DNA of 7,073 bases. Source: CAZOAR01 sp964577985. GTDB taxonomy: Bacteria > Gemmatimonadota > CAZMKB01 > CAZNLH01. A model generated the notes under the pieces. That model saw only the letters and a program-made list of their open reading frames with translations, ran no database searches and was not told the DNA's origin. The stretch lies in NCBI GenBank assembly GCA_964577985.1, contig CAZOAR010000077.1:1-7073 (forward strand), read 5' to 3'. The position numbers were made by a program, and so were the translations under genes. This document shows positions 1 to 5,880 of this stretch, piece after piece (within the stretch, counting starts at the first letter, position 1; every line of letters begins with the position of its first letter).

Positions 1-74
1 TGTGAGGCTGGAATGACATGTGAGGCGTAATTACTTATGACGCTGAATACGATTCGTCGGGGAGCACTTCTTAT

Positions 75-169
75 GCGGACCTTTTCCGCTTTTTCTGATC
101 GTCATCTGTAGCACCAGAAGATATCTATGGAGGTTCAACCAGATTTTCCGGGGAGACTCCCGGGAAAAT
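75..169 (+). repeat. Structured intergenic repeat, copy A
   Basis: First of three copies of an element also found at 4018-4105 (+) and 5782-5868 (-). It can be drawn as three stem-loops. Stem 1 is GCGGA 75-79 with TCCGC 85-89, followed by five Ts. Stem 2 is TTTTCTG 91-97 with CAGAAGA 115-121, closing a 17-nt loop. Stem 3 is CCGGG 148-152 with CCCGG 159-163, extended by ATTTT 143-147 and AAAAT 165-169 around one bulged G. By eye, 49 of 65 bases match copy B without gaps from 96 to 160. Copy A lies upstream of the probable promoter of the methyltransferase gene, so it is probably not part of that mRNA. It could be a REP- or MITE-like element or a small structured RNA; I cannot name a family. 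Confidence 0.75.
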
Positions 170-209
170 AGTGGCCATGCAAACTGACGAGGTCTAAGGC
201 CTGGTTGAC

Positions 210-238
210 TTGACGCCTACCGTCCGGGAAAGTAAACT
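210..238 (+). promoter_or_regulatory. Probable sigma70 promoter of the methyltransferase-HD operon
   Basis: The -35 is TTGACG (210-215) and the -10 is TAAACT (233-238), with a 17-base spacer. An overlapping TTGACT at 205-210 is an alternative -35. The predicted start near 245 gives a leader of about 60 nt. The first 307 bases hold no convincing gene, only repeat copy A and this promoter. Confidence 0.45.
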
Positions 239-307
239 AAGTGTGCGTGGCATGATCCCGTCTGGCGTTGGCAACTCCTCGGCGTTTCTTTTTCTGGAAG
301 GGGCAAG

Positions 308-1069
308 ATGTATCTCTACGGCAAGAATTCGGTGCTGGAACGCCTTGAGACCAATCCGGCGAGTATCAGGAGTGTCTTTTTACAGGATAATTTTGACGCC
401 CCTGTCGTCCTGCGGGCCATCAGGTTGGCTGGTATTCAGGTCGAGCGCGTGAGCGAAAAGGAACTGTACAGGATTAAACGCGCGGACAGGCTCCAGGGGA
501 TAGTAGCAGAAGTGGATCAGTTTCAATACACCAACTTCGAGGAGATCCTGCACGGCCCTGGTCAGCCCGATGGTGAGGAAAAAGGGAGGATGGGGGGTGG
601 GGAGAGGATGAACTTTATTTTCCTGGATGGAGTAAACGACCCGCATAACCTGGGGTCTATAATGAGGATTGCGGCATGCTTCGGCGCTTTTGCGATAGTG
701 ATACCAAGACATGGTTCGTGTGGGGTCAATGATACCGTCATGCACGTCGCGTCTGGCGGAGAGAATTTCGTGAGCGTATCCATGGTAAACAACATGACCA
801 CGGCCATCCTGAGGGCGAAAAACGCGGGTTACTGGGTGGTTGGTACAGTGGTCGAAGATGGAGCGGACATCAATAGCGCCGTCCTGCCGTTTCCGGTCTG
901 CCTTGTACTCGGCTCGGAGGGAAAGGGCATTCGCTACGGGATAAGGAAACATCTCGATATGAGAATCAGCCTTCCAATGAGAGGCGCAGCGCTCTCCTTT
1001 AACGTGGCCATGGCCTGCGCTATATTCTGTCACGAAATATCCCGGCAGGGGGGAGAGAGAGGATCCTGA
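308..1069 (+). CDS. rlmB: TrmH/SpoU-family RNA 2'-O-methyltransferase, RlmB-like
   Basis: A 253-residue SPOUT-class methyltransferase that should use S-adenosylmethionine to methylate a ribose 2'-OH in RNA. RlmB, the closest subfamily by architecture, modifies a guanosine in the peptidyl-transferase region of 23S rRNA. Residues 1-75 look like the small substrate-binding domain (opening MYLYGKNSVLERL). A Gly/Glu-rich linker at about 83-100 leads into the SpoU domain. Motif 1 is DPHNLGSIMR (111-120) with the conserved Asn114 and Arg120. Motif 2 is LVLGSEGKGI (199-208). Motif 3 is LSFNVAMA (229-236), with Ser230 and Asn232 kept but Phe where Leu is usual. Length is normal for the family. The ATG follows a purine-rich GGAAGGGG (296-303). 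The stop overlaps the next start by one base, implying translational coupling. The family call is firm; RlmB rather than another TrmH-type enzyme is likely, not proven. Confidence 0.9.
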   Translation: MYLYGKNSVLERLETNPASIRSVFLQDNFDAPVVLRAIRLAGIQVERVSEKELYRIKRADRLQGIVAEVDQFQYTNFEEILHGPGQPDGEEKGRMGGGERMNFIFLDGVNDPHNLGSIMRIAACFGAFAIVIPRHGSCGVNDTVMHVASGGENFVSVSMVNNMTTAILRAKNAGYWVVGTVVEDGADINSAVLPFPVCLVLGSEGKGIRYGIRKHLDMRISLPMRGAALSFNVAMACAIFCHEISRQGGERGS

Positions 1070-1656
1070 TGAGTGGGTTGGACAACACGGAAGTCGTGCG
1101 TTTTATCGCCGAGGCAGGCATGCTTAAGCGGGTCAAACGATCGGGATGGTGGGTTCTCGGCGCAAAGGACGGAGAGTCTGTGGCCGATCACAGCTTCAGA
1201 TGTGCCGTGATCGGCTACATCCTCGCTCGCATGGAAGGCGTTCCTCCATACAGGGTTCTCATGATGAGCCTCTTTAATGACATGCATGAGTCGCGTCTGA
1301 CAGATCTGCACAAGATGGCTCAGCGCTACTTTCCCGGCGTGAGAGAGGCAGAGACCAGGGCTTTCAGGGAACAGACAGCTGCTCTACCGCCTGGTATGAG
1401 AGAGGAGCTCTCGGAACTGCGCGGCGAGTACGACCGGCAGGAGAGCAGTGAAAGCCTTATCGCGCGTGATGCCGACATCCTTGAATGCCTTGTCCAGGCC
1501 AGGGAGTATCAGGAACAGGGCTACAGCGAGGCCGTAAGATTCATGAAAAAAGCCCCGACTTTCCTTAGAACAAGGAGCGCCATAGGGCTGTGGGACGTTG
1601 TGAAATCCTCGAGCCTCAACGATTGGTGGGAGCAGTTGAGTGAGTTCGAGCGATAG
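1069..1656 (+). CDS. HD-domain phosphohydrolase, YfbR/5'-deoxynucleotidase-like
   Basis: A 195-residue, single-domain, probably cytoplasmic HD-superfamily protein. Relatives such as YfbR are metal-dependent hydrolases of deoxynucleoside 5'-monophosphates. The usual landmarks are present: ESVADHSFR (36-44) with the first metal-ligand His41, MSLFNDMHESRLTDLHK (66-82) at the HD position, and RDADILE (133-139) carrying the distal Asp. The oddity is in the HD pair itself: residues 70-71 read Asn-Asp rather than His-Asp (codon AAT), although His73, Glu74, Asp79 and His81 around it look family-like. It is either a subfamily variant or a protein with altered metal binding. The start ATG shares its A with the upstream TGA, so it is co-transcribed with, and probably translationally coupled to, the methyltransferase gene. 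The fold is confident; substrate and activity are inferred. Confidence 0.82.
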   Translation: MSGLDNTEVVRFIAEAGMLKRVKRSGWWVLGAKDGESVADHSFRCAVIGYILARMEGVPPYRVLMMSLFNDMHESRLTDLHKMAQRYFPGVREAETRAFREQTAALPPGMREELSELRGEYDRQESSESLIARDADILECLVQAREYQEQGYSEAVRFMKKAPTFLRTRSAIGLWDVVKSSSLNDWWEQLSEFER

Positions 1657-1705
1657 GGGTGCCATACCTGCTTCAGCCCAACTCGTGCCGCCGCCACAAC
1701 CACAA

Positions 1706-1732
1706 CAGGTCCTCCCTGTGCAGAAGGACCTG
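1706..1732. terminator. Stem-loop between convergent genes
   Basis: CAGGTCCT (1706-1713) and AGGACCTG (1725-1732) form a perfect 8-bp stem around an 11-nt loop. It lies between the stop of the HD gene (1656) and that of the convergent C25 peptidase (1786). No U-run follows on either strand, so it is not a canonical intrinsic terminator. It may stabilise 3' ends or support termination in both directions. Confidence 0.35.
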
Positions 1733-1785
1733 CGGTAGAAGACAGCCCGAGACATCAAACCATCAGAAAGCGATAGACGACGCCC

Positions 1786-3810
1786 TTACCTCCGAGCAAG
1801 GACGTCGACACTCCCGATATCGGGGCTCATGTTGTGAGCCGTAATAGTGACTCCCATCGTACCAGCGGTTTGGGGATCTATCGACAGGCTTGCGATGCCG
1901 TCCGATCCCGTATATGCGGTCTCGTAGACCTCGGTATCTTTCATCACGCACACAAGCGCGTTCACCACCGGCTCTCCCGCGTCGAAGACATCTACTGTGA
2001 AATCCTGAGGACCCGTGTAAATCGATAATGAATACGTGACCTCTCCGTAAAACGGGTTGCCCATGTAGATGTCAACCGTCGGATCTCCAAGGACATTGTA
2101 CTCCTCGAAATAGTAGTGATCCCTTCCCCAGTTAGCGAGGTGCATCATATAGAGGGCGGCGTAAGTCATCTCCCCGATCGTCGTGAAGTTATGCGTGAAA
2201 TTGAGATCGTACATACGGCGTTCGAGATAGTCATCCTCATCCCAGTATGTAGTGTTCGATGCTCCCCAGAAGGCGAGGGCCCCCTTGTCGCTTTCACGGA
2301 CCCACGTCTCGCCGAAGCATTCCTGTTCATCGAATTTCCCGGTGAGGCAGGCATGACTTATCACAAACGGATACATATACTGGTTCGTCAGAGAGCGGAT
2401 GTCAGACAGGTGGAAAGCGGGTCCGGACCATTCGAATGGGCCGCCGTGTCCCGAGTAATTAACGAAGGTCCTGCCGGCATTCACCTGATCCAGAATGTCC
2501 TGGGTGTTGCCGCCGGAATGTGCGCGAACGCCCGTGAATTCTATCCCGTTGGGTACCATGTAATTCACGATGACATAACGGTGCGTGTCTTCGGAGAGTT
2601 GCCAGTACCATGAATCATTACTCGCGAGAAAAGAGGTCCTGTTGAGATAATCTGTGGCCGGGAGGTTCAGGTTCTCGTAGTTGAGAGTCTTTGAAAGCAT
2701 GGAGTTCAGCTGTGTCTGGGTCCGAAACGGGAATCGTGCGGCGATCATCTCGGGGAGCCAGTCAGTTCCGTCCACGGTGACATATCGTACATCCGCGGCC
2801 TGCCCCTGGGTCAGGCCGTTGAAGTACGGAATGAGGTTCGTGTCACCCATGAGAAGAACATAGGTTGGCGGAACGGCCCAGTTGTTATATGCGTTCTGGA
2901 TATAACTCCGGATCTGGGAGTTGGAGCTTCCGGTCTCGGAGAGTGTCGCTATCGTTGTGTACAATCCCTTGTCGGTCTTCCATTCTGCGAAAGCAAGAAG
3001 ATCGCTCTCGAATGAATCGGGTGTGATAATAAGCAGGCCAAGCGGAGCGGGAAGTGCAGACTCTTCCCACGGATGATACTCTTTATGGTTGACGAGGAAC
3101 TTGTCGAGCATCTTCTCAAATGGAGCAGATGAGTACCTCTCCATGTCCAGCATCGTCTCTTCTCGGTCGGAGTTCGCAAAGTCCAGCTGAAAATCCAGCT
3201 CTGACAGGAGTGTGAACTCATTCCTGCCCGGGTTGTACCGAACCGGGTAGAACTCAACCATCACGTATTCATGTCCCCTCACCCTGCCGGTCTCGACTAT
3301 CCTGGCGGCGGCGTCCGGATAGACAAGGTCAGAACCATAGAAGGACTCGTCTATCGCGAATGCCACGTCTTCTTCCGCTCCTTCGATCTTTGGTACAGAG
3401 GGTTGAACCGGGAGAACCCTGTCCCTGACACCGAGGTCATGTGCAGAAAGCGTCCGCTCCCGACTCGTGGAGATATGAAGAGATACCTGCGCACCGGAGG
3501 GAATCTGAAAAGCCCGCTTGAGGATGGGCAGCTCTGGAAGGCCAATCCTGTTTGTCGGCACGGCCCCATCGATGTTGAGGACGTCGTATTCACCTTCGGG
3601 AGTGGCAACCGCCTCGACATGGGGATAGGAGAACTGGACCGATCCTTCGATCCTCTCGAAATCTGAGACCCTGATGTTGAGAACGGCTTCACGACAATTC
3701 TCCCCGGTCTGGTCAAGAGGGCCTGCGTCTGATATCCCCCACGCATCGGGAATGAGAGAAAACGAGAGAATGAGGAGAAAGACCGGAACGTATCTGGCAG
3801 GTGACAACAT
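1786..3810 (-). CDS. Secreted C25 (gingipain-family) cysteine peptidase
   Basis: A 674-residue exported peptidase. Residues 1-25 form a signal peptide (hydrophobic VFLLILSFSLI, then a likely cut after AWG). About 35-250 resembles the gingipain-type propeptide. About 255-585 is the catalytic domain, with YVLLMGDTNLIPY (317-329), AARFPFRT (357-364) and NVLGDPTVDIY (572-582). The dyad is His455 in NYSGHGG and Cys488 in SHACLTG; the 33-residue spacing equals that of His211/Cys244 in gingipain RgpB. A C-terminal Ig-like beta domain (about 595-670) follows. The protein then ends at VDVLARR with no obvious FlgD-like or type IX sorting domain, as many relatives have. The start is firm: AGGAGGT lies 4 bases upstream and there is a strong promoter. 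It probably degrades or processes extracellular proteins; substrate specificity cannot be read here. Confidence 0.9.
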   Translation of the reverse strand: MLSPARYVPVFLLILSFSLIPDAWGISDAGPLDQTGENCREAVLNIRVSDFERIEGSVQFSYPHVEAVATPEGEYDVLNIDGAVPTNRIGLPELPILKRAFQIPSGAQVSLHISTSRERTLSAHDLGVRDRVLPVQPSVPKIEGAEEDVAFAIDESFYGSDLVYPDAAARIVETGRVRGHEYVMVEFYPVRYNPGRNEFTLLSELDFQLDFANSDREETMLDMERYSSAPFEKMLDKFLVNHKEYHPWEESALPAPLGLLIITPDSFESDLLAFAEWKTDKGLYTTIATLSETGSSNSQIRSYIQNAYNNWAVPPTYVLLMGDTNLIPYFNGLTQGQAADVRYVTVDGTDWLPEMIAARFPFRTQTQLNSMLSKTLNYENLNLPATDYLNRTSFLASNDSWYWQLSEDTHRYVIVNYMVPNGIEFTGVRAHSGGNTQDILDQVNAGRTFVNYSGHGGPFEWSGPAFHLSDIRSLTNQYMYPFVISHACLTGKFDEQECFGETWVRESDKGALAFWGASNTTYWDEDDYLERRMYDLNFTHNFTTIGEMTYAALYMMHLANWGRDHYYFEEYNVLGDPTVDIYMGNPFYGEVTYSLSIYTGPQDFTVDVFDAGEPVVNALVCVMKDTEVYETAYTGSDGIASLSIDPQTAGTMGVTITAHNMSPDIGSVDVLARR

Positions 3811-3814
3811 CGCT

Positions 3815-3821
3815 ACCTCCT
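3815..3821 (-). promoter_or_regulatory. Shine-Dalgarno site of the C25 peptidase
   Basis: On the minus strand this reads AGGAGGT, a full anti-16S complement, ending 4 bases before the ATG at 3810-3808. It fixes the start codon and predicts efficient initiation. Its GGAGG matches the 3' arm of the upstream leader hairpin (3852-3856), so both can pair with the same upstream CCTCC (3864-3868). Confidence 0.85.
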
Positions 3822-3843
3822 GGCACTTGAAAACAGAGAGGAC

Positions 3844-3868
3844 AAAAAAAACCTCCGGGGCAGGGAGG
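3844..3868 (-). terminator. Terminator-like hairpin in the C25 leader (possible attenuator)
   Basis: On the minus strand CCTCC (3868-3864), a 7-nt loop and GGAGG (3856-3852) are followed at once by eight Ts (3851-3844). This has the form of a short GC-rich intrinsic terminator. It sits downstream of the promoter at 3891-3919 and upstream of the peptidase start, so it would cut transcripts before the gene. The 5-bp stem is short, so termination may be partial. Confidence 0.5.
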
Positions 3869-3890
3869 CAACAGAATCAGGTTACCTATA

Positions 3891-3919
3891 ATATTACCAT
3901 ATTTTGTCTCTCTTGTCAA
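3891..3919 (-). promoter_or_regulatory. Strong sigma70 promoter of the C25 peptidase
   Basis: On the minus strand TTGACA (3919-3914) is followed after exactly 17 bases by TAATAT (3896-3891). The -10 is preceded by TGG, an extended -10 (TGn) signature. The predicted start near 3884 gives a leader of about 74 nt containing the terminator-like hairpin. Confidence 0.7.
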
Positions 3920-4017
3920 ACGTCCTGTGCTTGCCTGTGTTTGCCGGGAGTCTCCGCACCTTTTTTCGTGTCATTCCGGCTCGTCAGGAATCATCCTTAT
4001 TGTGCGATAGGATTTCC

Positions 4018-4105
4018 GGGCACATCTTTCCCATTTCTTTTGATCGTCAGGCGTCTCACCATAAGAGACTTATGGACATCCTACCAGATTCTTCGGGGAA
4101 ACTCC
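4018..4105 (+). repeat. Structured intergenic repeat, copy B
   Basis: Second copy of the element at 75-169, lying between the divergent peptidase and secreted-protein promoters. From 4041 to 4105 it aligns to 96-160 without gaps. Stem 2 is TCTTTTG (4036-4042) with CATAAGA (4060-4066), a 7-position stem with one T-T mismatch, again closing a 17-nt loop. Stem 3 is reduced to GGGG/CTCC (4095-4098 with 4102-4105). Stem 1 is weak (GGG 4018-4020 with CCC 4030-4032). It is the most diverged of the three copies. Confidence 0.68.
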
Positions 4106-4221
4106 AGTCCAATGCTTACCGGGTGACAATTTGGCCCCAGGACATGGGGTAAGCGAGGCGTATTATGGGGAAGTGGCTTGAGCACGAAGGGTCCTTCTCC
4201 GCGGTGCCGAATACGTTTTTC

Positions 4222-4251
4222 TTGACAGCGAGCACCTTACAGTTGTATACT
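4222..4251 (+). promoter_or_regulatory. Strong sigma70 promoter upstream of the secreted protein gene
   Basis: Perfect -35 TTGACA (4222-4227), an 18-base spacer, and -10 TATACT (4246-4251, five of six consensus bases). The predicted start is near 4258. The first downstream gene on this strand starts at 4634, so the leader would be about 375 nt. A palindrome covers the -10 and the start site. Confidence 0.65.
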
Positions 4252-4269
4252 GTCATAAGACAACTGTAA
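4237..4269. promoter_or_regulatory. Palindromic operator, BlaI/CopY-box-like
   Basis: TTACAGTTGT (4237-4246) and ACAACTGTAA (4260-4269) are perfect 10-base inverted arms around 13 bases. Each arm holds a box of the TACANNTGTA type recognised by BlaI/MecI/CopY repressors: TACAGTTGTA at 4238-4247 is an exact match, and GACAACTGTA at 4259-4268 fits at all but one base. The box centres are 21 bp apart, two helical turns. The sites overlap the -10 and the predicted start, where a bound repressor would block transcription. No regulator gene lies in the window, so its identity is inference. Confidence 0.55.
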
Positions 4270-4633
4270 AATACGTGATATACTCAAAAACAATAATAGC
4301 TGTTGTCGCCTCGGGCATATCCATATAGCCCGCGGAATTCCGGTGTGAATCAGGAGCGACGTTCTGGATCCAAGGCCTTTCGCCTGACGTCGGCCGCTTT
4401 TCTCGGTCTGTCCCGGGGAGTGTGGGATTGCGCGCGAACAAATGATCATGTGTAGCTTTGATATGCTCCAACTGATATTCCAGAAGTTATGTTGCAAATC
4501 GTAAACGGGGGAGAAGGGAGGAAAACGGCACTATCAGGTTCATCCGCGGGATTCATGGAAGTGACATAAACCGCTTCCGCACCTGGACTCCAACTTCATC
4601 GGGAGGAGAATTGTTACAGTCATGGAGGTAATT
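4259..4633 (+). other. Long geneless leader region before the secreted protein gene
   Basis: About 375 bases between the promoter and the gene with no convincing reading frame. It contains a hairpin CGGGC (4312-4316) with GCCCG (4328-4332), whose inner ATAT arms pair around a CC loop with one bulged A, and a smaller AGGC/GCCT hairpin near 4373-4385. The only small frame I found, a 20-codon ATG frame at 4442-4504, lacks an SD. A purine-rich GGGAGGAG occurs at 4601-4608. I see no recognised riboswitch. Confidence 0.4.
4624..4629 (+). promoter_or_regulatory. Shine-Dalgarno site deciding the start at 4634
   Basis: GGAGGT lies 4 bases before the ATG at 4634, the same geometry as in the peptidase gene. 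An in-frame upstream ATG at 4622 has only GGGAGGAG 13 bases away, and choosing it would place this better SD inside the coding region. The 4634 start also puts the signal peptide at the true N-terminus. Confidence 0.75.
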
Positions 4634-5617
4634 ATGGTTCCGAGAATTTTTGCTCCTTTGTTTGTCACGCTGATGATGCTAATGAGCATATCATCCGCAT
4701 ACGGCGCATCGATATCCGCTGTTCCCGAAGTGCCGGGCGATCAGGTCTATGTTGGAGATTTTAATGGCGATATAGGCCTGGGGATCACAGGACAGTTGGA
4801 TAGAAGTGTTCCGTTCGAAGTGGTCCCGGGAGAAGACTTCACGTTCGATATGCTTCTCAAGAATCTCAGCCAGTCCGAGACCACCAGTCATGTAGAGGTG
4901 ATCCTCTATTTTCCGAACAGCGATGAATGGACCTTCCTCGACGAGAATGTCACTCTTCAGGGAGGAGAGTCTTCTCTCGACAGCTACGACCAGTACGTCC
5001 CGGATAACCTTGAAATGTACGGTCGTTACACGTGCAAGCTCTTCATTGACAATTGCCTGGCGGATTTCTTTCAGTTCGACATGAACAGCCGCTCTGAGAT
5101 CATAGTGCGATGGGATGATGGCGTGCTGGCAAACGCGTACGCGTGGTATGACGCCGACAGCAGGTGGGCAATCAGGGGTTGCATGCCTCAGGGTGCTGTC
5201 CTTACTGAAATCGGTGTCCACGTTCTTGCCGAGTCTGATGTCTTCTGGCCGTGGCCCGACGACATTCATCAGCCGATCGAGGTAGAGTTGTTCGATCAGG
5301 ATGGCCCGGGCGGCCTTCCAGGCACACTTCTATGGATGAAGCGGATCACGCCGGGAGCGACCGGCGACGTCGTCATTACCTGCACCTATGACCCGCCAAC
5401 CGCTGGTTTTTATGTCTCCAACCACCAGATCACCGCTTATCCGGAATGTGAAGGGCAGGGTGTGGATGACGGTTTGAACCACCCCGACCAGATGTTTGCC
5501 CAGATAGCTGGCGAGTGGCAGGAATACACTTCCATTTCCGGCGACCTGATGATCTGGGCGAAGGGACAGATGCTGTCGGGCGAGATGATTGTAATCGGTA
5601 ACCCGCCGACTGAGTAG
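4634..5617 (+). CDS. Secreted protein of unknown function, Ig-like plus 'DDG' domain
   Basis: A 327-residue exported protein that I cannot assign to a named family. Residues 1-24 are a signal peptide (hydrophobic FAPLFVTLMMLMSI, likely cut after AYG). About 30-150 looks like an all-beta, Ig-like or CARDB-like domain with alternating hydrophobic strands (FTFDMLLKN, HVEVILYF, GRYTCKLFIDN). About 155-315 begins with IIVRWDDGVLANAYAW and continues as a beta-rich domain ending near DLMIWAKG; similar 'DDG' starts occur in secreted proteins of FCB-type bacteria. Cysteines at 134, 141, 183, 250 and 272 could form disulfides. No membrane anchor, lipobox or sorting domain is visible after residue 24. 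It follows a long leader with an operator-like promoter and precedes a terminator, so it is probably monocistronic. That it is an exported gene is confident; its role is unknown. A longer start at 4622 is possible but less likely. Confidence 0.85.
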   Translation: MVPRIFAPLFVTLMMLMSISSAYGASISAVPEVPGDQVYVGDFNGDIGLGITGQLDRSVPFEVVPGEDFTFDMLLKNLSQSETTSHVEVILYFPNSDEWTFLDENVTLQGGESSLDSYDQYVPDNLEMYGRYTCKLFIDNCLADFFQFDMNSRSEIIVRWDDGVLANAYAWYDADSRWAIRGCMPQGAVLTEIGVHVLAESDVFWPWPDDIHQPIEVELFDQDGPGGLPGTLLWMKRITPGATGDVVITCTYDPPTAGFYVSNHQITAYPECEGQGVDDGLNHPDQMFAQIAGEWQEYTSISGDLMIWAKGQMLSGEMIVIGNPPTE

Positions 5618-5685
5618 CCGGACGCCGGCATCTGACTGTCTGTCACTGGCGGTCACAAGCCTGGCACGCCGTCAGGAACTGTATG

Positions 5686-5726
5686 GAGAGGGGAGGAGAG
5701 TAATTTTCTCCCCTCTCTTGTTGTTG
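5686..5726 (+). terminator. Intrinsic terminator after the secreted protein gene
   Basis: GAGAGGGGAG (5686-5695) and CTCCCCTCTC (5708-5717) form a perfect 10-bp stem. It can extend inward by GAGA/TTTT pairs with G-T wobbles, leaving a GTAA loop. TTGTTGTTG follows, a broken T-tract. It lies about 70 bases after the stop codon and isolates this gene from the DUF1207 gene. Confidence 0.6.
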
Positions 5727-5781
5727 CCGACCGGATGCGTCGTGAAGCCTTCGACCGCCCTGCTGCCGGTTGTCCGATACG

Positions 5782-5868
5782 CCGGGAGTTCCCCGGAAAA
5801 TCTGATCAAATCTTCACAAGTCTCTCTGGTAGTGCAGCTGACTATCAGAAAAAGTGGAAAGACTCCAC
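5782..5868 (-). repeat. Structured intergenic repeat, copy C (minus strand)
   Basis: Third copy of the element, inverted relative to A and B. Read on the minus strand, stem 1 is GTGGA (5868-5864) with TCCAC (5858-5854), then five Ts (5853-5849). Stem 2 is TTTTCTG (5852-5846) with CAGAGAG (5828-5822) around a 17-nt loop. Stem 3 is CCGGG (5796-5792) with CCCGG (5786-5782). It shares a 15-base run (cagattttccgggga) and an 11-base run (ctttttctgat) exactly with copy A. Two single-base gaps relative to A argue against coding. It sits between the terminator of the secreted protein gene and the DUF1207 promoter. Confidence 0.75.
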
Positions 5869-5880
5869 CCGGTATGCCCC

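Noticed and set aside
75..169. Repeat core as a remnant of a protein gene (copies translate to similar LIV...T.R strings)
   Set aside because: Copies A and C differ by single-base gaps that break the frame, and conservation follows stems and loop lengths rather than codons.
380..1033. 217-codon minus-strand frame opposite the methyltransferase gene
   Set aside because: It is antisense to a clear SpoU methyltransferase, shows no recognisable domain and has irregular composition; a shadow frame.
2116..2613. 165-codon plus-strand frame inside the C25 peptidase
   Set aside because: It lies opposite the catalytic region, which has intact family motifs; no SD or recognisable domain.
3944..3955. 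Possible fourth repeat copy: 12 bases matching the inverted stem 3 of copy A
   Set aside because: Similarity stops after 12 bases and stems 1 and 2 are absent, so chance or a remnant cannot be separated.
4394..4420. Possible degenerate repeat copy (ccgcttttct then cccggggag)
   Set aside because: The middle of the element is missing and only short pieces match.
4442..4504. 20-codon frame in the long leader
   Set aside because: No SD, low-information sequence and no evidence of coding.
4691..5269. 192-codon minus-strand frame opposite the secreted protein gene
   Set aside because: The plus strand has a signal peptide and a good SD; the minus frame has neither.
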